NCBI RefSeq assembly: GCF_900163795.1
Contig: NZ_FWFD01000015.1
Location: forward strand, 434,001 to 498,000
Direction: 5' to 3'
DNA length: 64,000 bases
From: Vagococcus fluvialis bH819
GTDB taxonomy: Bacteria; Bacillota; Bacilli; Lactobacillales; Vagococcaceae
Shown: in pieces, positions 20,373 to 31,661 of the stretch
How positions within the stretch are numbered: position 1 is the stretch's first letter
Layout: every line of letters begins with the position of its first letter
Program-made: the position numbers and the translations under genes
Notes under the pieces: generated by a model
Told to the model about the DNA's origin: nothing
Seen by the model: only the letters and a program-made list of their open reading frames with translations
Databases searched by the model: none

Positions 20373-21899
20373 TTATAAATAAACGCCGATTGCTAATAGA
20401 ATAATTGAAACGAGCGCAATGGCTACCATTAATTTCATGACAAATTTTACCCATTTATCAAAGGTAATATCAACCATTGCAAGAGAGGCAAGAACTAATC
20501 CTGTTGGTGCGATAAATGAAATAATTCCTTGTCCCCAGTTGTAAGCATCAATAACTAAAGCACGGTCAATATTCACTACATCAGCTAAAGGAGCCATAAC
20601 TGGCATAGAAAGAACTGCTAAACCTGATGATGAAGGAATAAAGAAACCAAGTAGAATGTAAATGAAGTAAAGAACTGTTGTAAAGACAGGTCCATTCATG
20701 TTAGAAACACTGTTACTTAAATGGTACATCAACGTGTCGCTAATCATAGCATTTTCCATAATAATGGTAACTCCACGAGCTAAAGCAATAACGAGTGCAA
20801 CGCTAAGAAGATCACTTGCTCCAGTTACAAATTCGTTAACGAATGTTTTTTCGTTTAGTCCGGAAATGATAGCAAGAATGAAGACAATTAATAAGAATAA
20901 TGAAGAAATTTCAACAAACATCCAATTAAGTTCTTTTACACCATAAACCATAACCATAAAGCCAAGGGCAAATATTAGAAGCATTGATTTTTTTCTTAAA
21001 TCAAAAATAGGTGCTTCATTTTCAAAATCATTTTTCAAAAATTTATGTTCTAACTCTTCTTTTTGATCGTAAATTAAGGAAAGTTCAGGATTTTTTCTAA
21101 CTTTTTCAGCATAATGGACGGTATAAACAATACACATTACTGTTCCAATTACAAGCATCGCAATCCGTAATCCCATACCATCAGTAAAAGTTACGCCTGC
21201 AGTATTACTGGCAATAACAATCGAGAAGGGGTTGACCGTAGAACCGAGTGTTCCAATACAACTTCCTAAATAAATAGTTGCAATAGCAACGAGGGCATCA
21301 TAGCCTGCTGCAATAAAAATAGGGACTAAAATTGGATAGAAGGCAATTGTTTCCTCAGCTAAACCAAAAGTAGTTCCACCAAGTGAGATCAATGTCATGG
21401 TTAAAATGATTAACCATTTTTCTCGTCCTTTTAGTTTTTTAGATAAGGAGTTCATTCCAGCTGCAAAAGCACCTGTTTTATTAATAATCCCAATAATACC
21501 ACCTAAAATCAAAACAAAAGTAATAATACTGATACTTTCTTCCAAACCTTGAATAGGTGCATTTAAAAATTCTTTTAACGCACCAAAAGCTCCTTTATTC
21601 TCTCTTTCAAGTTCTTTATATGAACCTGGAATAGCGACTGGTTTATAAACAGAACCATCTTTGAATTTATCAAGATTTGTTTTAATCTCGTATTTGTCTA
21701 ATGTTTTCTGTGTTCCAGGTTCAACAGAAGTTTCTCCTGTAGGTTGGACTAAACTGAACTCTTTTTTTTCCATATTGTAACTTAATGTAGCATATTTCCC
21801 AGCTGGAATAAAATAGGTCAAAATCATAACTAAAAACAAAACAAGTAAAATAACTGTATAAGCGCTGGGAAAACTAAATTTTTTCTTTTCCTTTTCCAT
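20373..21899 (-). CDS. YfcC/DcuC-type membrane transporter
   Basis: Polytopic carrier of the C4-dicarboxylate/basic amino-acid anaerobic carrier group; the true substrate is unknown. The 508 residues have about 12 hydrophobic segments, a first helix near residue 12-30 (AYTVILLVLFLVMILTYF), a large extracytoplasmic loop (about 35-115), and the family blocks GGIIGIINKTGAF and FFIPSSSGLAVLSMPVMAPL. ATG 21899 has a full AGGAGG upstream on the minus strand. Transcribed alone, convergent with hemW. No transcription terminator other than the repeat and the hemW hairpin lies downstream. Confidence 0.85.
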   Translation of the reverse strand: MEKEKKKFSFPSAYTVILLVLFLVMILTYFIPAGKYATLSYNMEKKEFSLVQPTGETSVEPGTQKTLDKYEIKTNLDKFKDGSVYKPVAIPGSYKELERENKGAFGALKEFLNAPIQGLEESISIITFVLILGGIIGIINKTGAFAAGMNSLSKKLKGREKWLIILTMTLISLGGTTFGLAEETIAFYPILVPIFIAAGYDALVAIATIYLGSCIGTLGSTVNPFSIVIASNTAGVTFTDGMGLRIAMLVIGTVMCIVYTVHYAEKVRKNPELSLIYDQKEELEHKFLKNDFENEAPIFDLRKKSMLLIFALGFMVMVYGVKELNWMFVEISSLFLLIVFILAIISGLNEKTFVNEFVTGASDLLSVALVIALARGVTIIMENAMISDTLMYHLSNSVSNMNGPVFTTVLYFIYILLGFFIPSSSGLAVLSMPVMAPLADVVNIDRALVIDAYNWGQGIISFIAPTGLVLASLAMVDITFDKWVKFVMKLMVAIALVSIILLAIGVYL

Positions 21900-22041
21900 A
21901 GTATAACCTCCTAATAATTATGTTTTCATTATAAAGGATTTAACTACTTGAATAGTGAATAAGGAAAATATGTTTAAAAATATATGTGAAAATGCTTAAT
22001 ATATGAATATAAATTTAAGGATTACTCTCATAAAACATATT

Positions 22042-22068
22042 TTAGCACTCGTTAACAAAGAGTGCTAA
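22042..22068. promoter_or_regulatory. CIRCE operator 1
   Basis: TTAGCACTC - 9 bases - GAGTGCTAA, a perfect match to the HrcA operator. It lies 18 bp upstream of the -35 box of the hrcA promoter. Confidence 0.97.
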
Positions 22069-22086
22069 AAAAATAATAGTTTATTG

Positions 22087-22115
22087 TTGACAATAAAATT
22101 GTTCCTTGTTATATT
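22087..22115 (+). promoter_or_regulatory. Promoter of hrcA-grpE-dnaK
   Basis: TTGACA (22087-22092), 17 bp, TATATT (22110-22115): a near-consensus sigma-A promoter flanked on both sides by CIRCE operators. Confidence 0.85.
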
Positions 22116-22126
22116 AGTAAATGTAA

Positions 22127-22153
22127 TTAGCACTTCGCAAATAAGAGTGCTAA
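22127..22153. promoter_or_regulatory. CIRCE operator 2
   Basis: TTAGCACTT - 9 bases - GAGTGCTAA, one mismatch in the left arm. It lies just after the expected transcription start and 8 bp before the hrcA ribosome site, so it is also in the mRNA leader. Confidence 0.95.
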
Positions 22154-22173
22154 TAAAAAAGAAGGTGATGATA

Positions 22174-23220
22174 ATGTTAAGTGATAGACAACTCAATATT
22201 TTGCATTTACTGGTAAAAATTTATACAGAAACTGGTATTCCAGTAGGTTCTAAAACCTTAATGAACGAGGGGATAAAAGCCAGTTCTGCAACAATCAGGA
22301 ACGATTTAGTGAAATTAGAGGAACTAGAGCTTATTCAAAAAACGCATTCATCTTCAGGGCGAGTTCCTTCTATAAAAGGATATCGCTATTATGTGGATCA
22401 TCTTATGCAGCCTGCTGAGATTGCACAGGCAGAGGTTGTTAAAATTCGTCAGTTATTAGATAGAAGATATAATGCGACGAATGAAATTATCGAACAATCT
22501 GCTAATATCTTATCTGATTTAACTAGTTATACGGCATTTTCTCTTGGCCCAGAAGTTAAAGAACGAAAATTGACAGGTTTTCGAATTGTTCCATTAAATC
22601 GAAACCAATTAATTGCGATTATCGTAACGGATCAAGGATATGTAGAAAGTCAGGTTTTCTCAATTCCAGAAACAATCAGCTCAGAAGATATTGAGAAAAT
22701 GACGCGAATTATTAATGATCGTTTGGTTGGAGAAAACTTGTTAACGGTATATCATAAACTAAGAACAGAGATACCGCTAGTACTTCAAAAGTATTTCTCG
22801 AACGCAACAAATGTTCTTTATTTGTTCGAAGAAGTATTTAATCAAGCGTTTGACGACCAAGTTTACATTAGTGGCGGTATGAATTTACTTGATTCTGGCA
22901 TGTTAACGGACGTTTCAGAATTTAAATCCATTTATTCGTTAATTAGTGATTCAGATCAGTTAACCGAATTGTTATTACCAGATACACCTGGAATTGATAT
23001 CAGAATTGGTAACGAGATCGAAAATGAATTACTTTTAAATATGAGTTTAATCACGGCTTCTTATGAAGTACCACAACATGGTAAAGGTGTGATTGCTCTT
23101 TTAGGACCAACCAGTATGTCCTATTCAAAACTATTAGGCTTAGTTAATGTCTTTACAGATGAATTATCAGGCCACTTGGATTCTTATTACCGAAGCTTAG
23201 ATAATTCTATTAGAAATTAA
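22174..23220 (+). CDS. hrcA: Heat-inducible transcription repressor HrcA
   Basis: Represses class I heat-shock genes by binding CIRCE; its folding depends on GroEL. The 348 residues begin with a winged helix (LSDRQLNILHLLVKIYTETG, then SSATIRNDLVKLEEL and HSSSGRVPSIKGYRYYVD) followed by the GAF-like and insert domains. I chose ATG 22174, 7 bases after GAAGGTGA; the longer frame from TTG 22084 would run back through the promoter and second CIRCE. First gene of the operon, and it controls itself. Confidence 0.97.
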   Translation: MLSDRQLNILHLLVKIYTETGIPVGSKTLMNEGIKASSATIRNDLVKLEELELIQKTHSSSGRVPSIKGYRYYVDHLMQPAEIAQAEVVKIRQLLDRRYNATNEIIEQSANILSDLTSYTAFSLGPEVKERKLTGFRIVPLNRNQLIAIIVTDQGYVESQVFSIPETISSEDIEKMTRIINDRLVGENLLTVYHKLRTEIPLVLQKYFSNATNVLYLFEEVFNQAFDDQVYISGGMNLLDSGMLTDVSEFKSIYSLISDSDQLTELLLPDTPGIDIRIGNEIENELLLNMSLITASYEVPQHGKGVIALLGPTSMSYSKLLGLVNVFTDELSGHLDSYYRSLDNSIRN

Positions 23221-23243
23221 GCATTTGAAAGGAGATGGATGAT

Positions 23244-23753
23244 TTGAAAAACAATGAAGAAATCGAAGAACTTGCAAAAGAAGAAACATCTACTGAAGTA
23301 ACGGAAGAAATTTCAGTTGAAGAAACATTAAAGCAAGAATTAAGTGACATGGAGGATAAGTTCCTACGTGCCCAAGCTGAGATTGTTAATATGCGTAATC
23401 GCAATAACAAAGAACGTGAGGATGCTGCGAAGTATCGTGCACAAAACTTGGCAACAGGATTACTTAATTCATTAGATAACCTGGATCGTGCTCTTGAAAT
23501 TGAAACTCAAGACGAGAGTATGAAAAAAGGGATTGAGATGGTGAGAGAAGGAATTATTCACGCGTTGAAAGAAGCAAACGTAGAAGAAATCCAAGCACTA
23601 GGTGAAACATTTGACCCTAATAAACATCAAGCGGTTCAAACATTACCAGCATCTGAAGAGCAAAAATCAGATGAAGTCATTCAAGTATTACAAAAAGGTT
23701 ATATTTTACATGACCGTGTTTTAAGACCAACAATGGTTATTGTTGCACAATAA
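23244..23753 (+). CDS. grpE: Nucleotide exchange factor GrpE
   Basis: Releases ADP from DnaK. The 169 residues have a long acidic, coiled-coil N-terminal half (NNEEIEELAKEE; LRAQAEIVNMRNRNNKE) and the beta domain (GETFDPNKHQAVQ; GYILHDRVLRPTMVIVAQ at the end). The start is TTG 23244: GGAG at 23231-23234 is 9 bases before it, whereas an in-frame ATG at 23235 directly abuts that site. 23 bp after hrcA. Confidence 0.95.
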   Translation: MKNNEEIEELAKEETSTEVTEEISVEETLKQELSDMEDKFLRAQAEIVNMRNRNNKEREDAAKYRAQNLATGLLNSLDNLDRALEIETQDESMKKGIEMVREGIIHALKEANVEEIQALGETFDPNKHQAVQTLPASEEQKSDEVIQVLQKGYILHDRVLRPTMVIVAQ

Positions 23754-23760
23754 AAAATAA

Positions 23761-25611
<1,851 letters not shown>

Positions 25612-25627
25612 TTAAATAGTAAAGAAG

Positions 25628-25661
25628 AAAAAGCCAAAGCGTTGCGCTTTTGGCTTTTTCT
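25628..25661 (+). terminator. Terminator between dnaK and dnaJ
   Basis: Arms AAAAGCCAAAGCG and GCGCTTTTGGCTTTTT around TT, with a run of T. It separates dnaJ from the CIRCE operon. Confidence 0.85.
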
Positions 25662-25752
25662 TATCATAATAAAATAAGGTACCGATAAAGCCTATTTTGT
25701 GTTATGATTTAAAAGATTCTATAAGTAGAGAGAAGATGGGGGTTACGTAATT

Positions 25753-26922
25753 ATGGCAAAAAGAGATTATTATGAAGTCTTAGGTGTTGAGAAAACAGCC
25801 ACAGATGATGAATTAAAAAAAGCCTATCGTAAATTGTCAAAAAAATTCCATCCAGATATTAACAAAGAACCTGATGCAGAAGATAAGTTTAAAGAGCTAT
25901 CAGAAGCTTTTGAGGTCTTAAGTGACTCTCAAAAAAGAGCAGCATATGATCAATATGGTCATGCAAGTACAGATCCTAATTTTGGAGCTGGCGGCTTTGG
26001 TGGTGGCTTTGGTGATTTTGGCGGAGGCGGAAGTTTCGGTGGTTTCGAAGATATATTTGAATCGTTCTTTGGTGGTGGAGGCGGTAGAAGCTCTAATCCG
26101 AATGCACCAAGACAAGGATCAGATTTACAATATACATTAGATTTAAGTTTTAATGAAGCTATTTTTGGCTTAGAAAAGAGCATTCGTTATAACCGAGAAG
26201 ACGATTGTACAACATGTAACGGTTCAGGTGCTAAACCAGGGACACAACCTGAAACATGTAGCAAATGTCAAGGAGCGGGAACGATCAACGTGGAACGTCA
26301 AACGCCACTTGGTCGTATGATGAGTCGTCAAGCCTGTGACCAATGTCAAGGAACTGGGCAAACGATTAAAGATAAATGTGCAACATGTCATGGTGCTGGA
26401 AGAATTGTTAAATCTCATTCTGTTAAAGTTAATGTTCCAGCAGGAGTTGAAGATGGTCAACAAATGCGACTTGCAGGTCAGGGTGAAGCTGGAGCTAATG
26501 GTGGTCCTTATGGTGATCTTTATGTTGTCTTCAAAGTGGAAGATAGTCCGATTTTTGAACGTGAAGGTTCTGAAATTTTCTATACTGAGAAGATTACATT
26601 TGCTCAAGCGGCATTAGGCGATGAAATTGAAGTTCCAACTGTTCATGGTAGAGTGAAGTTAAAAATACCAGCGGGAACACAAACTGGTACTTCTTTTAGA
26701 TTAAAAGGTAAAGGTGTACCTAAGTTACGTGGTGCTGGAAATGGCGATCAACGTGTAACAGTGGTTATTGAAACACCAACTGATCTAAATGAAGAACAAA
26801 AAAAATTATTGCGCGAGTTTTCAGTAGCCAGTGGAGATAAAGCGGTGGTGGAACAAGAGGAAGGTTTTTTCGATAAAATGAAAGACGCCTTCTCATCAGG
26901 AAACAAAAAGAAGCGTAAATAA
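25753..26922 (+). CDS. dnaJ: Co-chaperone DnaJ (Hsp40)
   Basis: Delivers substrates to DnaK and stimulates its ATPase. The 389 residues have the J domain with HPD ([10 protein letters not shown], about 34), the Gly/Phe-rich region (about 75-115), four CxxCxGxG zinc repeats ([32 protein letters not shown]; about 153-216) and the C-terminal substrate domains. ATG 25753 follows GATGGGGG. It is parted from dnaK by a terminator, and TATGAT at 25703 with TG upstream may be its own -10 box. No CIRCE is seen in the gap. Confidence 0.97.
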   Translation: MAKRDYYEVLGVEKTATDDELKKAYRKLSKKFHPDINKEPDAEDKFKELSEAFEVLSDSQKRAAYDQYGHASTDPNFGAGGFGGGFGDFGGGGSFGGFEDIFESFFGGGGGRSSNPNAPRQGSDLQYTLDLSFNEAIFGLEKSIRYNREDDCTTCNGSGAKPGTQPETCSKCQGAGTINVERQTPLGRMMSRQACDQCQGTGQTIKDKCATCHGAGRIVKSHSVKVNVPAGVEDGQQMRLAGQGEAGANGGPYGDLYVVFKVEDSPIFEREGSEIFYTEKITFAQAALGDEIEVPTVHGRVKLKIPAGTQTGTSFRLKGKGVPKLRGAGNGDQRVTVVIETPTDLNEEQKKLLREFSVASGDKAVVEQEEGFFDKMKDAFSSGNKKKRK

Positions 26923-26923
26923 T

Positions 26924-26965
26924 AAAAAAGAAGAGAATGACATTCGTGTCTTCTCTTCTTTTTTA
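26924..26965. terminator. Terminator after dnaJ
   Basis: Arms AAAAAAGAAGAGAATGAC and GTGTCTTCTCTTCTTTTTT around ATTC. Confidence 0.9.
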
Positions 26966-27045
26966 TTAAATTACTTGCATTTAAAACGGATAAAAGTTAA
27001 ACTAAAAACCTAAACAGTAGTGATTACGATTTGAAGGAGAATTAA

Positions 27046-27981
27046 ATGAAGAAATATTTTGGATTAATGATTTTATTAGTAGCAACTTTAACAGTAACAG
27101 CATGTGGCACAAAAAAAGAAAAAAAAATAGAAGATGGAAAACTAAATATTGTAACTAGCTTTTATCCAATGTATGATTTCACAAAAAATGTGACAAAAGA
27201 TAAGGCAAATGTTTCTATGTTAATAGATGGAGGTGTGGAACCTCATGATTATGAACCGAGTGCAAAGGATATGGCTAAAATTCAAGAAGCTGATATCTTT
27301 ATCTATAATTCAAATGAAATGGAAACATGGGTTGAAACAGTGTTGAAAAATATTGATACAAAAAAAGTTAAAGTTGTGGAAGCAAGTAAAGGAATTGAAT
27401 TACTTACAGGAAGTCATGATGAAGAAGAGGATGGTCACGAGGGTCATGATCATAGTGGAATCCATGATCCTCATGTATGGTTAAATCCTAAATTAGCAAG
27501 TAAAGAAGTAACCACAATTTATCAAGCGATTATTGAAACAGACGATAAAAATAAAGAGTTTTATGAAAAAAATAAAAAAGAATATACTGAAAAATTGAAC
27601 GAACTAGATAAAGACTATGAAACAGTATTTAAAGGAGCAAAAAATCGCAAGTTTGTTACTCAGCATACGGCATTTTCATACCTAGCACACGAGTACAAGT
27701 TAGAACAAGTTGCTATCTCAGGTATTTCTCCTGATCAAGAACCTACACCTAAAGAGTTAAAAGGAATTGAAGATTTTGTGAAAAATGAAAACATAAAAAT
27801 TATTTACACAGAAAGTTCAGCATCACCTAAAATAGCAAAAACAATTTCTAGTGCGACGGGTGCCGAATTAGAAGTTTTAAATCCAATGGAGAGCGTTCCT
27901 GAAAAAGATCGAAAAAATGGCGTAGACTATCTATCTATTATGACATCTAATCTAGAAGCATTGAAAAAAACAATCAAGTAA
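27046..27981 (+). CDS. Zinc/manganese-binding lipoprotein, ZnuA/AdcA-like
   Basis: Solute-binding protein of a metal ABC importer, anchored outside the membrane as a lipoprotein. The 311 residues start with a signal peptide and lipobox (TVTAC, Cys 20). A His/Asp/Glu-rich loop (about 125-140, GHEGHDHSG) and the ligand blocks VEPHDYEPS, HDPHVWLNP and TQHTAFSYLA point to Zn or Mn. It lacks the ZinT-like C-terminal domain of long AdcA proteins. No permease or ATPase gene is beside it, so it must work with components elsewhere. ATG 27046 follows GAAGGAG. Confidence 0.85.
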   Translation: MKKYFGLMILLVATLTVTACGTKKEKKIEDGKLNIVTSFYPMYDFTKNVTKDKANVSMLIDGGVEPHDYEPSAKDMAKIQEADIFIYNSNEMETWVETVLKNIDTKKVKVVEASKGIELLTGSHDEEEDGHEGHDHSGIHDPHVWLNPKLASKEVTTIYQAIIETDDKNKEFYEKNKKEYTEKLNELDKDYETVFKGAKNRKFVTQHTAFSYLAHEYKLEQVAISGISPDQEPTPKELKGIEDFVKNENIKIIYTESSASPKIAKTISSATGAELEVLNPMESVPEKDRKNGVDYLSIMTSNLEALKKTIK

Positions 27982-28060
27982 AAATAAATTATTATAGAAA
28001 ATCAAATCCAAAAATGAAATAATTTTTGAATTTGATTTTTTATTTATTTTGAGTATATCT

Positions 28061-28090
28061 TTGAACATATAACCCCAAATGTGCTACAAT
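28061..28090 (+). promoter_or_regulatory. Promoter of alsS-alsD
   Basis: TTGAAC (28061-28066), 18 bp, TACAAT (28085-28090). Transcription would start near 28097, directly before a perfect inverted repeat. Confidence 0.6.
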
Positions 28091-28102
28091 GAACATAAGC
28101 AA

Positions 28103-28130
28103 GTAACACAGTTTCCAAAAACTGTGTTAC
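28103..28130. promoter_or_regulatory. Perfect 12-bp inverted repeat in the alsS leader
   Basis: Arms GTAACACAGTTT and AAACTGTGTTAC around CCAA. It lies some 6 bases after the predicted start of transcription and is not followed by a T-run, so it is not a terminator. An operator for a repressor, or a 5' RNA hairpin that protects the message, are both possible. Confidence 0.65.
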
Positions 28131-28156
28131 TAAAAACAAGAAAGAGGCGTATGCAC

Positions 28157-29821
28157 ATGGAAAAAGATATAAAACAAGGTAGTAACACTGTAGTAGAAAG
28201 TTTGAAAAATCATGGTGTTGAATATGTGTTTGGGATTCCAGGTGCTAAGATTGATGGTGTTTTTAATGCTTTAGTAGATGATGGACCAGAATTAATTGTT
28301 ACAAGACATGAACAAAATGCGGCATTTATGGCACAGGGAATTGGTCGTTTAACGGGTAAACCTGGTGTTGTCATTGCAACAAGTGGACCTGGAGCAAGTA
28401 ATTTGGCAACTGGATTAGTAACAGCGACTGCAGAAGGAGATCCAGTATTAGCGATTGCTGGACAAGTTAAGAGAAGCGATCTTTTAAAATTAACTCATCA
28501 AAGTATGGATAATGCAGCACTTTTCAAACCAATTACTAAATATAGTGCTGAAATTCAAGATCCAGAAACTATTTCGGAGATTATGGCAAATGCTTTTAGA
28601 TTAGCAACAGCATCAAAACAAGGTGCAAGTTTTATTAGTATTCCTCAAGATGTGGTAGATGCGCAGGTAACCAATCAACATATCAAGCCTTTAGAAGATC
28701 CAAGGTTAGGTGTGGCTAGAGGAGAGGAGATTGATGCGTTATCAAAACGCATTGAAGCAGCGCAATTGCCTGTTCTTTTAGTCGGAATGAGATCATCTAG
28801 TCAAGAAGTTACCGAAGCTATCAGAGAATTGGTGCAAAAAACAGATTTGCCTGTAGTTGAAACGTTTCAAGCAGCAGGTGTTATTTCACGAGAATTAGAA
28901 AATCATTTCTTTGGGCGTGTTGGTTTATTTAGAAATCAACCAGGGGATGCTTTGTTGAAACGGAGTGATCTAATCATAGCAATTGGTTATGATCCGATTG
29001 AGTATGAAGCACGTAACTGGAATGCTGAAAAAGATGCGAAGATTATTGTTATTGATGATACTCCAGCTGAAATCGATGGCTTTATGCAACCTGAAAAAGA
29101 ATTAATTGGTGATATTGCTGGTAATTTATTAGCATTAACTACTAGTTTAACAGGAACGCAAACAACGGATGAAGCTAAATTGTATTTAGACGATTTAAGA
29201 ATACGATTAAACGATCGTGATGTAGTGAAAAATAAAAAAACAACAGGTTTAGTTCATCCGTTAGAAGTAATTAATGTGTTACAAGAAAAAACGGATGACT
29301 CAATGACTGTGACAGTAGATGTTGGTAGTCACTATATCTGGATGGCTCGTCATTTTAAGAGTTATGAACCTCGTCATTTGCTATTTAGTAACGGGATGCA
29401 AACATTAGGCGTTGCGCTACCTTGGGCGATATCAGCTGCTTTGGTGAGACCTAATACGCAAATTATCTCGATTTCTGGTGATGGGGGTTTTCTTTTCTCC
29501 TCACAAGACTTAGAAACTGCTGTTAGAAAAAATTTAAAAATTATTCATTTAGTTTGGAACGATGGTCATTATAATATGGTTGAATTCCAAGAAGAAATGA
29601 AATATAATCGTTCATCTGGTGTTGAGCTTGGGCCGGTTGATTTTGTGAAATATGCGGAGAGCTTTGGAGCACTTGGGTTGCGAGCAACAAGTAAAAATGA
29701 GCTAGAAGAGGCAATCCAAATAGGTATGGAAACTGACGGACCTGTGATTATTGATATTCCAATTGACTACAGTGATAATCAAGATTTAGGGAAATCTATT
29801 TTACCAGATCAATTTTATTAA
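28157..29821 (+). CDS. alsS: Catabolic acetolactate synthase
   Basis: Joins two pyruvates into 2-acetolactate, the first step to acetoin, using thiamine diphosphate. The 554 residues have the three-domain enzyme fold: [15 protein letters not shown] near 25, the catalytic glutamate in [12 protein letters not shown] near 48, and the TPP-binding block [13 protein letters not shown] near 441. Its pairing with alsD marks it as the catabolic form. I chose ATG 28157, 9 bases after AAAGAGG; ATG 28151 is too close. The operon disposes of pyruvate and protects against acid. Confidence 0.95.
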   Translation: MEKDIKQGSNTVVESLKNHGVEYVFGIPGAKIDGVFNALVDDGPELIVTRHEQNAAFMAQGIGRLTGKPGVVIATSGPGASNLATGLVTATAEGDPVLAIAGQVKRSDLLKLTHQSMDNAALFKPITKYSAEIQDPETISEIMANAFRLATASKQGASFISIPQDVVDAQVTNQHIKPLEDPRLGVARGEEIDALSKRIEAAQLPVLLVGMRSSSQEVTEAIRELVQKTDLPVVETFQAAGVISRELENHFFGRVGLFRNQPGDALLKRSDLIIAIGYDPIEYEARNWNAEKDAKIIVIDDTPAEIDGFMQPEKELIGDIAGNLLALTTSLTGTQTTDEAKLYLDDLRIRLNDRDVVKNKKTTGLVHPLEVINVLQEKTDDSMTVTVDVGSHYIWMARHFKSYEPRHLLFSNGMQTLGVALPWAISAALVRPNTQIISISGDGGFLFSSQDLETAVRKNLKIIHLVWNDGHYNMVEFQEEMKYNRSSGVELGPVDFVKYAESFGALGLRATSKNELEEAIQIGMETDGPVIIDIPIDYSDNQDLGKSILPDQFY

Positions 29822-29833
29822 GGAGACGTTAAT

Positions 29834-30544
29834 ATGGCAAATAAAACTTTATATCAACATGGGACTTTAGGGGCATTAATGGCAGGACTTATGGATGGAA
29901 CGGCATCAATAGCCAATTTACTTGAAATGGGTGATTTTGGTATCGGGACACTTCATGGTTTAGATGGCGAAGTTATTATATTAAACGGACAGGCTTTTCA
30001 AGGGAAATCTGATGGAGCACTAATCAAATTAAGTGGTACAGAGATGACACCCTATGCAGCTGTTGCTAATTTCAAAGCAGATCGGCAGTTTTTCTTTGAA
30101 GAAAGTGTAACGTCTGATGAAACATTAATGAAGATAAAAAATGAATTCAAAAGTAATAATATTTTTTCAGCTATCAAACTAACTGGGAAATTTGATAAAA
30201 TGCATATCAGAATTATGCCTAAACAAGAAAAACCGTATAAACGATTGGTGGAAGTTTCAAAAATTCAGCCAGAATTTGAGCGAAATAATATCAAGGGAAC
30301 GTTAGTTGGATTTTTTACACCGGAACTATTTCAAGGTGTGGCTGCTGCTGGTTTTCATTTACATTTTATAAGTGAAGATAAAACATTTGGTGGACATGTT
30401 ATGGATTTTGAATTAGCTAGTGGTGTGCTAGAAATATCAGATTTTGATACCATGACACAATTATTCCCAATAAACGATCCAACTTTTTTAAATAATGATA
30501 TTGATTATGCTGATTTAGCGAGTGAAATAGAGCAAGCAGAATAA
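29834..30544 (+). CDS. alsD: Alpha-acetolactate decarboxylase
   Basis: Turns 2-acetolactate into acetoin and CO2 in the cytoplasm. The 236 residues match the family length; zinc ligands are expected in FHLHFISEDKTFGGHVMDF near 173-191, and the N-terminal blocks TLGALMAGLMDG and GDFGIGTLHGLDGE are typical. ATG 29834 follows AAGGAGA, 12 bp after alsS, and a hairpin terminator follows. Confidence 0.96.
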   Translation: MANKTLYQHGTLGALMAGLMDGTASIANLLEMGDFGIGTLHGLDGEVIILNGQAFQGKSDGALIKLSGTEMTPYAAVANFKADRQFFFEESVTSDETLMKIKNEFKSNNIFSAIKLTGKFDKMHIRIMPKQEKPYKRLVEVSKIQPEFERNNIKGTLVGFFTPELFQGVAAAGFHLHFISEDKTFGGHVMDFELASGVLEISDFDTMTQLFPINDPTFLNNDIDYADLASEIEQAE

Positions 30545-30545
30545 A

Positions 30546-30602
30546 AAATAATATCAGAGTGAGAAATTGACTATAAATTTTCTCATTCTGATATTTATTT
30601 TG
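30546..30602 (+). terminator. Terminator after alsD
   Basis: Long imperfect hairpin with arms AAATAATATCAGAGTGAGAAA and its complement ending TATTTATTTT. Confidence 0.75.
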
Positions 30603-30661
30603 CTTAAATTAGATGAAATGAACTATAATTAAAATTATTATTGTAGTTGGAGGAATTGTAA

Positions 30662-31564
30662 ATGAATAAAAAAGGTAATAAGATGAAAGGAATCATCCTA
30701 GCGATAACGGGAGCTATATTTTGGGGTGGTTCAGGAGTTTCGGCTCAATATATTATGCAAGAAAAAGGAGTTGAAACAAGTTGGTTAGTTAGTGTTCGAA
30801 TCCTTTTTGCCGGTATTTTAATTTTATGTTATCTCTATACAACGGAGAAAAAACAGGTTTTTGCAATTCTTAAAAACAAAAAAGATCTTTTTGGTGCTTT
30901 TATTTTTAGTTTTTTTGGTGTCATTTTATTACAATTTTCATTTTTTAAGGCAATTGAAGTTAGTAATGCGGCGACAGCCACAATTTTACAATACTTATCG
31001 CCTATTTTTATTGTTATTTACTTAATGTTTGAATCGAAAAAAATACCTAGTAAAATGAGTGTTATTAGTATCCTACTTTCATTATTCGGAACGGCTTTGT
31101 TAGTGACGAAAGGGGATTTTACAACACTTTCTATGTCTCCAATGGGTCTTTTCTGGGGGTTATGTGCTGGGCTTTTTGGTGCTTTTTATATTATCCAACC
31201 CAGAAATTTAATGGCAAAATATGGAACAACGACTATTATTGGTTGGGGAATGTTAATGGGAGGTTTGTTGTATCAATTTTATCACCCAGTCTGGAAGGAT
31301 GTGCCTAAGTTAGATGTAACGACCATTAGTCTAATCAGTTTTATTGTAGTTTTTGGTACAATTTTTTCTTATATCTGCTTACTAAAAAGTACAAGATATA
31401 TTCCAGCACAATTTTCTAGTCTTTTGACATCTTTTGAACCGCTTAGTTCTGCCCTTTTTTCAAGTCTTTTTTTAAATGTAATCATTCTACCAATTGAAAT
31501 TTTAAGTATGGGAATCATTATTTTTTCAGTCTTTTTACTATCGAGAAATCAAGAATCTGAATAA
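30662..31564 (+). CDS. EamA/DMT-family transporter
   Basis: Ten-helix drug/metabolite transporter; substrate unknown. The 300 residues hold two EamA repeats: the first begins ILAITGAIFWGGSGVSAQYI (about 12-31), the second near GLFWGLCAGLFGAFYII (about 160). A hydrophilic basic stretch (TEKKQVFAILKNKKD) separates helices 2 and 3. ATG 30662 follows GGAGG by 8 bases, and a TATAAT lies at 30624. Stands alone between terminated neighbours. Confidence 0.85.
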   Translation: MNKKGNKMKGIILAITGAIFWGGSGVSAQYIMQEKGVETSWLVSVRILFAGILILCYLYTTEKKQVFAILKNKKDLFGAFIFSFFGVILLQFSFFKAIEVSNAATATILQYLSPIFIVIYLMFESKKIPSKMSVISILLSLFGTALLVTKGDFTTLSMSPMGLFWGLCAGLFGAFYIIQPRNLMAKYGTTTIIGWGMLMGGLLYQFYHPVWKDVPKLDVTTISLISFIVVFGTIFSYICLLKSTRYIPAQFSSLLTSFEPLSSALFSSLFLNVIILPIEILSMGIIIFSVFLLSRNQESE

Positions 31565-31599
31565 AGGTAAGAATTATTTTAATTTTTCTGAAAATAGGC

Positions 31600-31605
31600 T
31601 ATAAT
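31600..31605 (+). promoter_or_regulatory. -10 box and inverted repeat before gnd
   Basis: TATAAT at 31600-31605; just downstream, AAATACC and GGTATTT (about 31618-31642) form a small inverted repeat in the leader. No convincing -35 box. Confidence 0.4.
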
Positions 31606-31661
31606 GAATAAGATCAAAAAATACCTAAATATAACGGTATTTACTTATAGGAGGTAATTTC

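Noticed and set aside
23235-23243. ATG 23235 as the grpE start
   Set aside because: It directly abuts the GGAG ribosome site; TTG 23244 is at the normal distance.
26224-26607. Minus-strand 127-codon frame in dnaJ
   Set aside because: A shadow of the dnaJ zinc repeats; biased composition and no start signals.
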